Notes: generated by a model not told the origin, from the sequence alone. A stretch of 64,000 nucleotides of DNA from Streptomyces sp. SID8374 (GCF_009865135.1 NZ_WWGH01000001.1:3968001-4032000); one strand, 5' to 3'; shown: positions 15,943-24,632, counted from the first letter of the stretch. Numbers and translations are program-made.

Positions 15943-18023
15943 TGGACCTCGAAACCCTGCGCCACGGGAACTTCGCCCAGCTCAACGAGGCCATCACCGC
16001 CTGGAAGGGCGTGGTCGACAAGCTGAAGGCGCTGGACACCGACGCCCGCGACGACCTCAAGGCGAAGGCGGACAAGGCGAACTGGGCCGGTCTGAACGCC
16101 ACGGTCTCCCGGGAGTTCATCACGAAGACGGCGGGGGAGTTCAGCGACGCCCATACGCAGGCGACGACGATCCACAACATCCTCAAGGACACCCGCGACG
16201 AGCTCGTCGAGTACAAGACGGAGCTGGACCAGGCGCTGGAGCGGGGCCGTAAGAAGAACATCACGGTGGTGCCCACCGGCAACGGCGGCTTCACCGTCAC
16301 GATGGTCGTCCACCCCGACCGGGCGGCCAAGGGCACCCAGGTCGCCGACCACTCGCAGCAGGACGTGGACCACCTGCGCGACGATGTCCAGCGGATCCTG
16401 AACCGGGCCACCGAGAGCGACACGAGTGCGGCGAAGGTCCTGAAGGCCATCGCCGACCAGGCCGAGGTGGGCTTCTCCGGCGCCCAGTACAAGGACCGGG
16501 ACTCGGCGGCCGACGCGCTGAAGAAGGCGGAGGAGGCGGCGAAGCTCATCAAGGACAAGGGCGACGAGATGACGCCCGAGGAGTTCCGGAACCTCAACTC
16601 CACGCTCGGCGCGTACAAGAACGACCCCCTGTTCCAGGAGAAGTTCGCCACCACGCTCGGCCCGAAGGGCGTGCTGGAGTTCTGGGCGGACCTCACCGAG
16701 GTCTCCTCCCCCGACGACCTGGCCCGCACCCAGCTCAACCAGCTCGGCGACTTCCAGAAGAACCTCGGCCTCACCCTCGCCGGCGCCACCCAGTCGGACA
16801 GCCCCGCCATGCGCGCGTGGGAGAACGACATGGTGAAGTTCGCGGGCGAGCGGTACCAGACCCGCGGCTCGCAGGTGTGGGGCTTCCAGCTGATGAGCAA
16901 CCTCATGCGGGTCGGGGACTACGACGACTCGTTCCTCAACAAGTACGGCAACGCGCTGGTCGAGACCGAGAAGAAGATGAAGCTTCCCGGCAACTTCTGG
17001 TCCGGCGGCGTCGGCGGCCCGAACATGCCGAAGATGAACTTCATGAGCGACGAGGACTTCGGCCGCGACCCGATGACCGGCTTCATGACGGCGCTCGCCA
17101 ACAGCCCGGACGCTTCGACGGAGTTCTTCAACGCCAAGGAGCCGCAGGACAACGCGGAATGGGTGCTCAAGGAGCGCAAGTCCTTCGACGACACACCGCT
17201 GGACGACGGGCCCAATCCGGCGCTGGAGGCGACGGGGAAGGCGATGTTCGCGGCGGTGTCGGGTATCTCCGATCCGGAGGCCGGGGGCGCCACGTTCGTC
17301 GAACACACGGAGGCCCACCGCGAGGCGCTCAAGCGTTCCCTGGGCTTCCTCGCCGAGACGGGCGACGACTTCCCCCCGGAGCTGCGCCGCGACATGGCCT
17401 GGGCGCTCGGGAACCATGGCGAGACGGTGCACAAGGTCATGAGCGACCCCCTGGGGTCCTCGGTGATGGACGAGGACCAGCTCCTGGAAGTGACAAAGCA
17501 GATATCCAGGAACAAGGATTCCTACGCCCTGCTCAACGAGCAGATGAACTATGCGATCCTCGCCGACATCAACCTCAACAAGGAACACCCCGAGGACACT
17601 CTGCGGGATGCCGGACGCACCGTGGGATTCCTGGAGCAGGCACGGCAGTTGACGATCAATACCGACGAGTCGAAAGACCTGCGCGACACCTCATGGGATC
17701 AGCGTTGGGGGTACCACGTGGTCGGCGCGATCGCCAACCAGTTCGGCGGCGACATCGCGCAGCGCGGAGTCGACGCGATCACGGCGGCTTGGGCCGAGGA
17801 GGAAGGGAACCGCATCGGCGAGAAGGCCACCGACGACCGAAAGGCCAATCACGAGGAGCGCAACCTCCAGCTCCGGGCCATCGCCGATCACTGGTACGCG
17901 GAGAATTCCGAGTGGGCCGAGAACGAGAAGGACTTCTCCAAGGACCGGGGCGTCTACACCCAGATCAGGGACGCGGCGGACCACGGGAACCACAAGGCAG
18001 ACGGGGTCGGAGGCGAGAAGTAG
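15942..18023 (+). CDS. Large WXG-like helical protein, hypothetical
   Basis: A 693-residue soluble protein. Residues 1-100 are long amphipathic helices with a W-A-G turn (DKANWAGLNATVSREF), reminiscent of WXG100/LXG-type modules. A short beta stretch follows (NITVVPTGNGGFTVTMVVHP), then a long helical body. I see no recognised nuclease, protease or ADP-ribosyltransferase motif at the C-terminus, and no signal peptide. It overlaps genes on both sides and so belongs to a tightly coupled five-gene operon with lipoproteins. A role as an ESX-type secreted or surface protein is inference; similar proteins in Streptomyces are annotated as hypothetical. Confidence 0.8.
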   Translation: MDLETLRHGNFAQLNEAITAWKGVVDKLKALDTDARDDLKAKADKANWAGLNATVSREFITKTAGEFSDAHTQATTIHNILKDTRDELVEYKTELDQALERGRKKNITVVPTGNGGFTVTMVVHPDRAAKGTQVADHSQQDVDHLRDDVQRILNRATESDTSAAKVLKAIADQAEVGFSGAQYKDRDSAADALKKAEEAAKLIKDKGDEMTPEEFRNLNSTLGAYKNDPLFQEKFATTLGPKGVLEFWADLTEVSSPDDLARTQLNQLGDFQKNLGLTLAGATQSDSPAMRAWENDMVKFAGERYQTRGSQVWGFQLMSNLMRVGDYDDSFLNKYGNALVETEKKMKLPGNFWSGGVGGPNMPKMNFMSDEDFGRDPMTGFMTALANSPDASTEFFNAKEPQDNAEWVLKERKSFDDTPLDDGPNPALEATGKAMFAAVSGISDPEAGGATFVEHTEAHREALKRSLGFLAETGDDFPPELRRDMAWALGNHGETVHKVMSDPLGSSVMDEDQLLEVTKQISRNKDSYALLNEQMNYAILADINLNKEHPEDTLRDAGRTVGFLEQARQLTINTDESKDLRDTSWDQRWGYHVVGAIANQFGGDIAQRGVDAITAAWAEEEGNRIGEKATDDRKANHEERNLQLRAIADHWYAENSEWAENEKDFSKDRGVYTQIRDAADHGNHKADGVGGEK

Positions 18024-18562
18024 TGAACAGATTCCCCAGGGCCGCTTGGGCGGTTCTTGCCCTCCTGCTCGCAGGCGTCACCGCCGGATGCAGTACGGAG
18101 GCGGAGCGGGAGTACAGCCTTCCGGAAAACCTCTGCGAGATCCCGGTGAAGGGGGGTGTGATCGATCCTGTCCTCCCTCCCGGCAAGACTATTGAGCAGC
18201 AGGCCGAACCGCTCGAACCCCCGGTGAGCTCCTGCCGTGTCCTGGTGGACAAGCGGCGCATTCTGTTCCTCTCCATCAGCCAGATCGACGAATTCTCCGA
18301 CCCGATGGGCGAAAGGGAGAAGCAGCCCTTCCGGAACCGGAAGGAGATGAAGGACCTGCCGTTCGACGGCAAGGGCGCGATCGGCGACACGAATGCCATG
18401 GTGGCCGCGGCATGTGATTCCGACGTCTCGCGCTACGTCGTCGTCGAGTTCACCGTCGGCGAGAGCCTGGATGAGGACACGGCCCGGCGCCGCGAGAAGA
18501 TCGACCGCTTCGCCAAGGAGTACACGGAAGCCGTCAAGAAGGCGGTGTCGTGCAGCGCGTAG
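18023..18562 (+). CDS. Lipoprotein, paralogue 1
   Basis: A 179-residue lipoprotein: signal sequence with hydrophobic core and lipobox TAGC (Cys near residue 24). The GTG start shares a base with the upstream stop. The mature part has two pairs of Cys-containing segments (ENLCEIPV, SSCRVLV, AAACDSD, VSCSA) suggesting disulphides outside the membrane. The segments EYSLPENLC and MKDLPFDGKGAIGD recur in the next gene, so the two are tandem duplicates. The mature protein probably sits on the outer face of the membrane alongside the 693-residue protein. No enzymatic motif was seen. Confidence 0.85.
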   Translation: MNRFPRAAWAVLALLLAGVTAGCSTEAEREYSLPENLCEIPVKGGVIDPVLPPGKTIEQQAEPLEPPVSSCRVLVDKRRILFLSISQIDEFSDPMGEREKQPFRNRKEMKDLPFDGKGAIGDTNAMVAAACDSDVSRYVVVEFTVGESLDEDTARRREKIDRFAKEYTEAVKKAVSCSA

Positions 18563-19095
18563 CCGCCAGAACGGCTGCTCTGGCGGTGTTCTGCGGGCTT
18601 TCCCTGCTCATGGCGGGGTGCGGATCGTCCCGTGAGTACGCGATACCGGAGGGAGTGTGCGGCGTACCGGTGGGGGAGAAGGAGCTGTCCGCTCTTCTTC
18701 CCGACGGCGAGAAACTCGACGTGACCGATACGTCCGTCGTCACGAAGAGCGGAAGCAACTGCGACATGAGCGTGGACGACTTTCCGGCGGTCTCCCTCAC
18801 CGTGGAACAGGTCGACAAGTTCTACGCCCCGATGAGCAAGCAGGAGAGCTTCCGGTTCACGAACCGGAAGAAGATGGCGCCCCTGCCGTTCGACGGCGCC
18901 GGTGCGATGGGCGACAAGAACGTCATGATCAGCACCTCGTGCGGTCTGCCGGAGGCCGATCACCTGGTGGTGCTGCTCATCGCGCGCGACAGGAGCGGGA
19001 AGGACGGGGACACGCACCGGAGCGACATGGAGGCGTTCGTGGTCGACTTCGTTCCCCAGGTGAAGACGGCGATGGGCTGCCCGGGCTCCAGCTAG
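18550..19095 (+). CDS. Lipoprotein, paralogue 2
   Basis: A 181-residue lipoprotein with GTG start inside the end of paralogue 1 (13-bp overlap) and lipobox MAGC near residue 24. The mature part parallels paralogue 1 segment by segment: EYAIPEGVCGVPV, NCDMSVDDFP, MAPLPFDGAGAMGD, STSCGL and a final MGCPGSS. The shared Cys positions imply the same fold and disulphide pattern. The tight coupling implies equal expression with the large upstream protein. Function is unknown; binding of the secreted helical proteins is one possibility suggested only by context. Confidence 0.85.
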   Translation: MQRVAARTAALAVFCGLSLLMAGCGSSREYAIPEGVCGVPVGEKELSALLPDGEKLDVTDTSVVTKSGSNCDMSVDDFPAVSLTVEQVDKFYAPMSKQESFRFTNRKKMAPLPFDGAGAMGDKNVMISTSCGLPEADHLVVLLIARDRSGKDGDTHRSDMEAFVVDFVPQVKTAMGCPGSS

Positions 19096-19129
19096 GGGCT
19101 GGACGCGAGACCTGGCGGGAACGTGCTGG

Positions 19130-19741
19130 ATGGGACAGGGCCCGATGGACAAGAAGTGGCTGCCGCTGGCCGTTGTGCTGAGCGTCGCCGGGGTGGCCGT
19201 GGTGACGGCGAGTGTCTGGCCTGACGAGGAGGAGAAGCCGCCGCTGCCGCAGACCCTGTGTCACGGTGCGCTCACCCGGGAGACGGCGGGGCTGATCGAC
19301 GACGGCAAGGGGGGCGAGGTCAGCGCGGACGAGTGGGAGAGCAAGGGCAAGTCCACTGACTTCGCGGTGTTCAGATCGTGCTACGTGCTGCGCGCCGACC
19401 CGGACGGTGATTCCCCCCGTGGGGTCTACAAACTGGTCATCGCGGATACCCGGAGCGCCCCCGGCGACAAGAAGGGCTCCGTCCCCCTGGGTTCCGGATT
19501 CACCGGCTGGGCGCTCCCCGACCAGGCCGCAGTCACATTGCCCGCCGGCTGCGCCGCCCGTATGGGCTCGACCGCCCCGTACATCAGGGCGTGGCTTGAA
19601 GTGCCCTCGCAGGAGGAGAAGCGCTTGGCCAGGTTGAAGGAGAAGCCGCCCGTCGACCCGGACACCGCGCTGCGCAACAACGCGACCGTGATGCGGGAAG
19701 TGGCCACCAGGCTCACCAAGCGGTACGACTGTGCCGCCTGA
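19130..19741 (+). CDS. Membrane-anchored exported protein, last gene of surface operon
   Basis: A 203-residue protein with an N-terminal hydrophobic helix (LPLAVVLSVAGVAVVTASVW) and no lipobox, so an anchored or secreted extracellular domain is expected. It shares the LPQTLCHG start of the mature region and spaced Cys residues (SCYVL, AGCAAR, YDCAA) with the two lipoproteins and looks like a more distant relative. ATG at 19145 (MDKKW) is an equally good start; neither has a strong ribosome site. The gene is followed by a hairpin terminator that also faces the converging P450. Confidence 0.75.
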   Translation: MGQGPMDKKWLPLAVVLSVAGVAVVTASVWPDEEEKPPLPQTLCHGALTRETAGLIDDGKGGEVSADEWESKGKSTDFAVFRSCYVLRADPDGDSPRGVYKLVIADTRSAPGDKKGSVPLGSGFTGWALPDQAAVTLPAGCAARMGSTAPYIRAWLEVPSQEEKRLARLKEKPPVDPDTALRNNATVMREVATRLTKRYDCAA

Positions 19742-19783
19742 CCGTCGTCCCACCGGTCGGTCCGTCGGTCGGTCCGTCGTCGT

Positions 19784-19817
19784 CGCCAAGGTCCGGGAAG
19801 ATGCGCGGACCTTGGCG
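19784..19817. terminator. Bidirectional hairpin between surface operon and P450
   Basis: A perfect 12-bp stem (19784-19795 with 19806-19817) around a 10-nt loop lies between two converging genes. There is no U-tract, as is common in high-GC actinobacteria. Confidence 0.7.
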
Positions 19818-19837
19818 TTCTCCGAGCGGCGCCGCGA

Positions 19838-21064
19838 TCAGCCGGACACCGGGGTGAAGCGGAGCGGCAGGCCCTTCGGGCCGCGGGTGAAGACGCCGTG
19901 CTCCACCGGGTCGAAGCCGTCGGCGAGGCGCAGGTCGGGCATTGCGGTCAGCAGGTGGCCGACGCCGATCTCGACTTCCGCCTTGGCCAGCAGGGCGCCC
20001 ACGCAGAAGTGGCGGCCGAGCGCGAAGGCGAGATGGTCGGCCGCCGCCGAGAAGGCGGTCGTGGTGGTCAGGTCGGTGCGGAAGATGTCGAAGGTGTCGG
20101 GGTCGCGGTAGCGGCTCCCGTCGCGGTTGGCGGCGCCGATCAGGCAGGTGACGGTGGCTCCCGCGGGTACGGTGCCGCCGCTGAGCTCCACGTCCGTCGC
20201 CGCCTGCCGCATGATCATGTGGACCGGCGGGGTGAACCGCAGCGTCTCGGCGAACGCCTGGGGGATGAGGGCGTGGTCGGCGCGGACCGCCTCCAACTGC
20301 CCCGGGTGGAGCAGCAGGTTGGCGAAGATCCCGGCGATCGCCTTGTCGGTGGTCTCGCCCCCGGCGGCGAGCAGCAGGCTACAGAACGCCTTGACGTCCT
20401 CGTCGCTCATCCGGACGCCGTCGACCTCGGCGGTGCACAGCGTGGACAGCAGGTCGTCGCCCGGGTTCTCCCGCCGGTCCCGGATGATCGGCAGCATGTA
20501 CTCCGCGAATTCGACACGCGTCCGCTCACCTGCCTCGGCCACCTCCGGATCGCCCGACAGATTGCCGAGAAAGGCGATGACAGCCGTGTACCAGCCGTGG
20601 AATCGCGCGTAGTCGGCTGTGTCCAGACCCAGCATGTCCGCGATGACATTGACCGGGAAACGGCTCGCGTAGTCGGCGACCAGGTCGACCGAACCGGAGG
20701 CGCGGAAACCGTCGATCAGCTCGCGCGAGTTCCGTTCGATGACGGGTAAGAACTTCTCCCGCAGGTCGCTGCCCCGGAAGGCGGGTGCCACCAGGGCCCG
20801 GCGCGTGGCGTGCTCGCCCCCGCTGAGCTGAAGGATCGTCCGTCCGTGCACGGGTTCGATCTGCCAGTCGTAGTTCTCGGTGGTGAACTCGGCCTTCCTG
20901 TCCTTGAAGACGTACTCGACGTCTTCGTAGCGCGAGATCACGTAACTCCCGGTGGCCTCGTGCTTGAAGAGGGGGAAAGCGTCGCGCATCAGGCGGTAGG
21001 CCTGGTAGGGGTTCGCCTCGAACTCCGGTGACAGGATGTCGGGCGCCTGGTGCGCGGTGGACAT
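19838..21064 (-). CDS. Cytochrome P450
   Basis: A 408-residue soluble P450 with all hallmarks intact: I-helix AAGGETT, K-helix ETLR, and heme loop FALGRHFCVGALLAK with Cys at 354. The start at 21064 (MSTAHQAPD) is preceded by GAGGGAG, which is better than the 21118 start. It uses external ferredoxin and reductase partners, none of which is encoded nearby. The gene stands alone between a terminator and a LacI-type regulator gene. Substrate unknown; the sequence is of the bacterial class I secondary-metabolism type. Confidence 0.9.
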   Translation of the reverse strand: MSTAHQAPDILSPEFEANPYQAYRLMRDAFPLFKHEATGSYVISRYEDVEYVFKDRKAEFTTENYDWQIEPVHGRTILQLSGGEHATRRALVAPAFRGSDLREKFLPVIERNSRELIDGFRASGSVDLVADYASRFPVNVIADMLGLDTADYARFHGWYTAVIAFLGNLSGDPEVAEAGERTRVEFAEYMLPIIRDRRENPGDDLLSTLCTAEVDGVRMSDEDVKAFCSLLLAAGGETTDKAIAGIFANLLLHPGQLEAVRADHALIPQAFAETLRFTPPVHMIMRQAATDVELSGGTVPAGATVTCLIGAANRDGSRYRDPDTFDIFRTDLTTTTAFSAAADHLAFALGRHFCVGALLAKAEVEIGVGHLLTAMPDLRLADGFDPVEHGVFTRGPKGLPLRFTPVSG

Positions 21065-21201
21065 ACACACTCCCTCGGAAGGCGCCTGCCCTGCGCATGC
21101 GCGCCACAACGTCACCATGCCACAACGGGCGGTGTGCGGGGGTGAGTTGATCGGCCGGGGGCGGGGGTGGGGGGTGTTCCGGCGTTGGGCCGCTGTTCCG
21201 C

Positions 21202-22368
21202 TCAGGCGGGCGTGACGGTGGAGGCCCGCGTCTCCAGCGCCCAGGCGTGGCGGCGGACCGTGTCGGGTTCGGTGCGGCCCGCCAGGATGTCGCAGAGCAG
21301 CTCGGCGCAGGCGCGCCCGTACGCGGCGGGGCGCAGGTCGACCGCGGTGACGGGCGGCTCGGCGGAGCGGGTGGCGGTGCCGTCGACGCAGGAGGCGACG
21401 AGGAGGGTACGGGGGTGAGCGCCGGTCCCGTCGGCTGTGCGGAGGGGGGTACGGGGGTGGGTGCCCGTCCCGTCGGCGGTACGGAGGGGGATGCCGGTCC
21501 CGTCGGCCGCGTGGCCCGGGGTGGTCCCGCCCGCGTGGGCCGAGGCGCTCCCCTCGCCCGTACGGGCAGAAGCGCCGCCCACCGTACGGCCCAGCGTCGC
21601 CGCCGCCCGCAGGACGCCCGGGGCCGCGCCGTCCGGGGCGCAGATCACCGCGTCCACCGCCGGGTCCGCCCGCAGCAGGGCCAGCGTGGTCTCCTCGGCC
21701 TCACCCGGGGTGGCGGCGAACGGCACGGTCCGCAGCGCCACGTCCACCCCGTGCTCCTGGCCCCAGGAGGCGGCGGTGGTGCGCAGGGCGGTGGCCCAGG
21801 CGGAGGTGCCCGCGGGGGCCAAGACGGCGGGGCGGCGGGCGCCTCGCTCGGTGACGTGGTCCAGGAGTGCGGTGAGCGAGGCGGCGTTGTCGCAGACCAC
21901 GGCACCGGTGGGGGCGGCGGAGGGGCCGAGGTAGCGCTCCCCGGTCACCACCGGAACGCCCGCGTCCAGCAGCCCCGGCACGGCGCTGTCGTCCACCTCG
22001 GGGTCGATGACCAGGAGCCCGTCGACCCGTGAGGCGACCGGTCCGCCGGCCGCTCCTTCCGGGGCGAGCAGGACCACGTCGAACCCTTCCTCCTGGGCGC
22101 GCGCTACGGCCCCGAAGGCGAGGTTCATGTAGTAGTCCAGCCGGGTCGCGGTCTGCGGCAGGTGCAGCCCGATCGCCCCGGTGCTGGAGCGGCGCAGCCG
22201 CCGGGCCGCGCTGTTGGGCCGGTAGCCCAGCTCCGCCGCCACCGCGCGGACCCGGTTCCTGGTCGCCTCCGCGACGCGCCCCGAGCCCTGGAGGGCGTCG
22301 GAGACGGTGCTCTTGGAGACCCCGGCGGCGCGGGCTACATCAAGCAGGGTCACGGTCCGGGAGGTCAC
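21202..22368 (-). CDS. LacI-family transcriptional regulator with a repeat-bearing insertion
   Basis: A 388-residue LacI regulator. The N-terminal HTH and hinge (TVTLLDVARAAGVSKSTVSD, ending LGYRPNSAARRLRR) are intact and a periplasmic-binding-type effector domain follows. In the effector domain, residues about 265-325 are a Gly/Thr/Arg-rich insertion made of imperfect copies of TADGTGTHPRT, which lengthens the protein compared with usual LacI proteins of about 340. The GTG start at 22368 lies 8 nt after TAGACT on the minus strand. It faces the nitrilase-family gene across a spacer bearing two identical palindromes, the likely binding sites. Confidence 0.9.
   Translation of the reverse strand: MTSRTVTLLDVARAAGVSKSTVSDALQGSGRVAEATRNRVRAVAAELGYRPNSAARRLRRSSTGAIGLHLPQTATRLDYYMNLAFGAVARAQEEGFDVVLLAPEGAAGGPVASRVDGLLVIDPEVDDSAVPGLLDAGVPVVTGERYLGPSAAPTGAVVCDNAASLTALLDHVTERGARRPAVLAPAGTSAWATALRTTAASWGQEHGVDVALRTVPFAATPGEAEETTLALLRADPAVDAVICAPDGAAPGVLRAAATLGRTVGGASARTGEGSASAHAGGTTPGHAADGTGIPLRTADGTGTHPRTPLRTADGTGAHPRTLLVASCVDGTATRSAEPPVTAVDLRPAAYGRACAELLCDILAGRTEPDTVRRHAWALETRASTVTPA
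21407..21500. repeat. Imperfect in-frame tandem repeat inside the LacI gene
   Basis: Three degenerate copies of a unit starting GTACGGGGGTG and containing CCCGTCGGC run through this stretch and encode TADGTG-HPRT-like repeats. The unit length varies, but copies stay in frame. Confidence 0.6.
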
Positions 22369-22410
22369 GGGGGTGAAGTCTAGACGGTGGTGATCGTACG
22401 AGGTGAAGGG

Positions 22411-22464
22411 TTGCCGGAACGTTCCGGCAGGGTTAGATTCGGCCTATGCCGGAACGTTCCGGCA
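22411..22464 (+). promoter_or_regulatory. Promoter with two identical LacI-type operators before the nitrilase gene
   Basis: The 18-bp perfect palindrome TGCCGGAACGTTCCGGCA occurs twice, at 22412-22429 and 22447-22464 (35 bp centre to centre). A promoter fits between them: TTGCCG at 22411-22416 as -35 and TAGATT at 22434-22439 as -10 with a 17-bp spacer, so the first operator covers the -35 and the second covers the start point. Binding of the neighbouring LacI protein at the CG-centred palindromes is the obvious inference. Confidence 0.7.
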
Positions 22465-22510
22465 ACCTCCTCCGCTCCACCCCGCCCACCCCACGCCCCT
22501 GGAACTGGTC

Positions 22511-23455
22511 ATGCGTCTGATCACCGCGTACAACCCGCCCGCCTCCCCGACCCGGACCCGCCCCGCCGAGCGCGCCCCCCTGCGCGTCGCGGCCGTCCAG
22601 CAGCGGTGGCACCGCGACCCCGCCGAGCACCGCGCCGCCCTGCGCGAGGGCATCCGTCTCGCCGCCGCCGAGGGGGCGCGGGTCGTCTGCCTCCAGGAGC
22701 TGACGCTCTCGCCGTACTTCGCCGTCCTCCGCCGCGCCGACCACCCCGCACCGGCCGAGCCGGAGGAGCTGCTGACCGGCCCCACCTTCACCTTCGCCGC
22801 CGAGGCCGCCCGCGAGTACGGGGTGTACGTCCACGCCTCCCTGTACGAGAAGGCCCCGGCGCCCGGCGGCCAGGACGACGGCCTCGGCTACAACACCGCG
22901 ATCCTGGTCGCCCCCGACGGCACCCTCGCCCAGCGCACCCGCAAGACCCACATCCCGGTCACGGAGGGGTACTACGAGGACGACTGGTTCCGGGCCGGAC
23001 CCGCGGGCGAAGACGCCTTCCCGCTGGTCACGGTCGACGAGGCCCGCTTCGGGCTGCCGACCTGCTGGGACCAGTGGTTCCCGGAGCTGGCGCGCGCCTA
23101 CTCGCTGGCCGGGGCCGACGTCCTCGTCTACCCGACCGCCATCGGCTCCGAGCCCGGCTTCCCCGGCTTCGACTCCCAGCCGCTCTGGCAGAAGGTGATC
23201 ACCGGCAACGCGATCGCCAACGCCACCTTCATGGTCGTGCCCAACCGGATCGGCGCTGAGAACGGGCTCACCTTCTACGGCAGCTCCTTCATCGTCGACC
23301 CGTACGGCCGTGTCCTGGCCCAGGCGCCCCGCGACGAGCCCGCCGTCCTGGTCGCGGACCTCGACCTCGACGCGCGCCGCGACTGGCTGGAGCTGTTCCC
23401 GTTCCTGACCACCCGCCGTCCGGACGCGTACGGTCCGCTCACGGTGACGGACTGA
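22511..23455 (+). CDS. Nitrilase-superfamily C-N hydrolase
   Basis: A 314-residue nitrilase-fold amidohydrolase. The catalytic triad is visible: Glu63 (LQELTLSPYF), Lys145 (RKTHIPVTEG) and Cys185 (LPTCWDQWFPE). The layout resembles N-carbamoylputrescine amidase/beta-ureidopropionase branches, which cleave N-carbamoyl amines to amine, CO2 and ammonia, but the substrate is not fixed by sequence. ATG at 22511 starts MRLITAYNPP; the longer frame from 22403 would run through the operators and is rejected. Its own promoter carries two operators for a LacI-type repressor, so it is probably induced by its substrate or a related compound. Confidence 0.85.
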   Translation: MRLITAYNPPASPTRTRPAERAPLRVAAVQQRWHRDPAEHRAALREGIRLAAAEGARVVCLQELTLSPYFAVLRRADHPAPAEPEELLTGPTFTFAAEAAREYGVYVHASLYEKAPAPGGQDDGLGYNTAILVAPDGTLAQRTRKTHIPVTEGYYEDDWFRAGPAGEDAFPLVTVDEARFGLPTCWDQWFPELARAYSLAGADVLVYPTAIGSEPGFPGFDSQPLWQKVITGNAIANATFMVVPNRIGAENGLTFYGSSFIVDPYGRVLAQAPRDEPAVLVADLDLDARRDWLELFPFLTTRRPDAYGPLTVTD

Positions 23456-23693
23456 GGGGACTAAGGGGCCTGAGAGGCCTGAGGGCTTCCGTCGGGCCCC
23501 GGTTCGGCGGGCCTCCGGGCTCGGGTGCGGCCTGCCTCAGCACCCCGGTTCCGGTCTGCCCCCGGGCCCGCGCTCCGGCCTGTCTCCGGCCCCGGGTTCG
23601 GCGCACCCCAGGAGCCTGGTCCGGTCGGCCTCAGGGTGGATCGGCGGGATAACCCCATGGCCGGGGAGGCCGCCGGGCGGCGATCATTCAGGC
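23456..23693. repeat. GC-rich spacer with degenerate repeat of about 46 bp
   Basis: Between the hydrolase and reductase genes, a unit beginning CCCGGTTC-GG and ending in GCCTG-CTC recurs about two and a half times (roughly 23500-23620). A minus-strand frame across it gives only Pro/Gly/Arg low complexity and was not called. Confidence 0.4.
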
Positions 23694-24632
23694 ATGACTT
23701 CCACGAGCTCCGCGAGCACCACCGCACCGATCACCGCGGCCGCGTCCGGCCGTTGGCCCCTCGGGGATCTGCCGGTCAACCGCATCGGCTTCGGCACGAT
23801 GCGGCTGCCGCAGACCGGCGGGGCGCTCGTGCCCGACGCCGTCCCCCGCGACCGCGAGGCAGCCATCGCCGTGCTGCGCCGGGCCGTCGATCTCGGCGTC
23901 AACCACATAGACACCGCCGCCTTCTACTTCTCCCCGCTGCGCTCGGCCAACGAGCTGATCAACAGCGCCCTCGCCCCCTACGCGGACGACCTCGTGATCA
24001 CCACCAAGGTCGGCCCGGCCCGCGATGAGACAGGGCAGTGGGCGGACCACGCCCGCACCCCCGAGGCGCTACGCGGCCAGGTCGAGGAGAACCTCCGCCA
24101 GCTCGGCCGCGACCACCTCGACGTGGTGAACCTGCGGATCGTCGGCAAGGACTCGATCGCCGAGCGCTTCGGTGCTCTGGCCGAGCTGCGCCGGGCCGGG
24201 CTCATCCGCCACCTCGGCCTCTCCAACGTCACCCCCGCCCACCTCGCCGAGGCCCAGGCCATCGCCCCGGTGGTCTGCGTGCAGAACCGGTACGGGATCG
24301 GCATGCGGCCCGAGGACGACACGTTCGTCCGGGACTGCGGCGAGCAGGGGATCGCGTTCGTCCCCTTCTACGCGATAGCCGCGGCCGGCGGGGAGGGCGG
24401 CGCGACCGGGGCCGAGGCCGCCGAGGTGCTCGCCGTCGCGCGGGCGCACGGGGTGAGCCCGGCGCAGGTCCGGCTGGCGTGGACCCTGCACCGGGGCCCG
24501 CATGTGCTGGCCATCCCCGGCACCGGCGACCTCGACCACCTCGCCGCCAACGTGGCCGCCGGAGCCCTGCGGCTCTCCGTGGACGAGCTGGAACTCCTGG
24601 AGACCTCGCACCGGAGCGCGGTGACCGGCTGA
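23694..24632 (+). CDS. Aldo/keto reductase-family oxidoreductase
   Basis: A 312-residue TIM-barrel protein of the aldo/keto reductase superfamily. Asp and Tyr of the tetrad fit NHIDTAAFYFSP and Lys fits VITTKVG. The fourth position, normally His in a DLYxxH strand, reads LDVVNLRIVG, so the His appears to be Arg. The NADPH-binding C-terminal part (VLAIPGTGDLDHLAANV) is present. The first 20 residues are Ser/Thr/Ala-rich. It would reduce a carbonyl with NADPH, but the altered tetrad makes activity less certain. It is a single gene converging on the AmCP cluster. Confidence 0.85.
   Translation: MTSTSSASTTAPITAAASGRWPLGDLPVNRIGFGTMRLPQTGGALVPDAVPRDREAAIAVLRRAVDLGVNHIDTAAFYFSPLRSANELINSALAPYADDLVITTKVGPARDETGQWADHARTPEALRGQVEENLRQLGRDHLDVVNLRIVGKDSIAERFGALAELRRAGLIRHLGLSNVTPAHLAEAQAIAPVVCVQNRYGIGMRPEDDTFVRDCGEQGIAFVPFYAIAAAGGEGGATGAEAAEVLAVARAHGVSPAQVRLAWTLHRGPHVLAIPGTGDLDHLAANVAAGALRLSVDELELLETSHRSAVTG

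Noticed and set aside
23461..23727. Minus-strand frame over the repeat-rich spacer
   Set aside because: It codes a Pro/Arg/Gly low-complexity string with no ribosome site and overlaps the start of the reductase gene.
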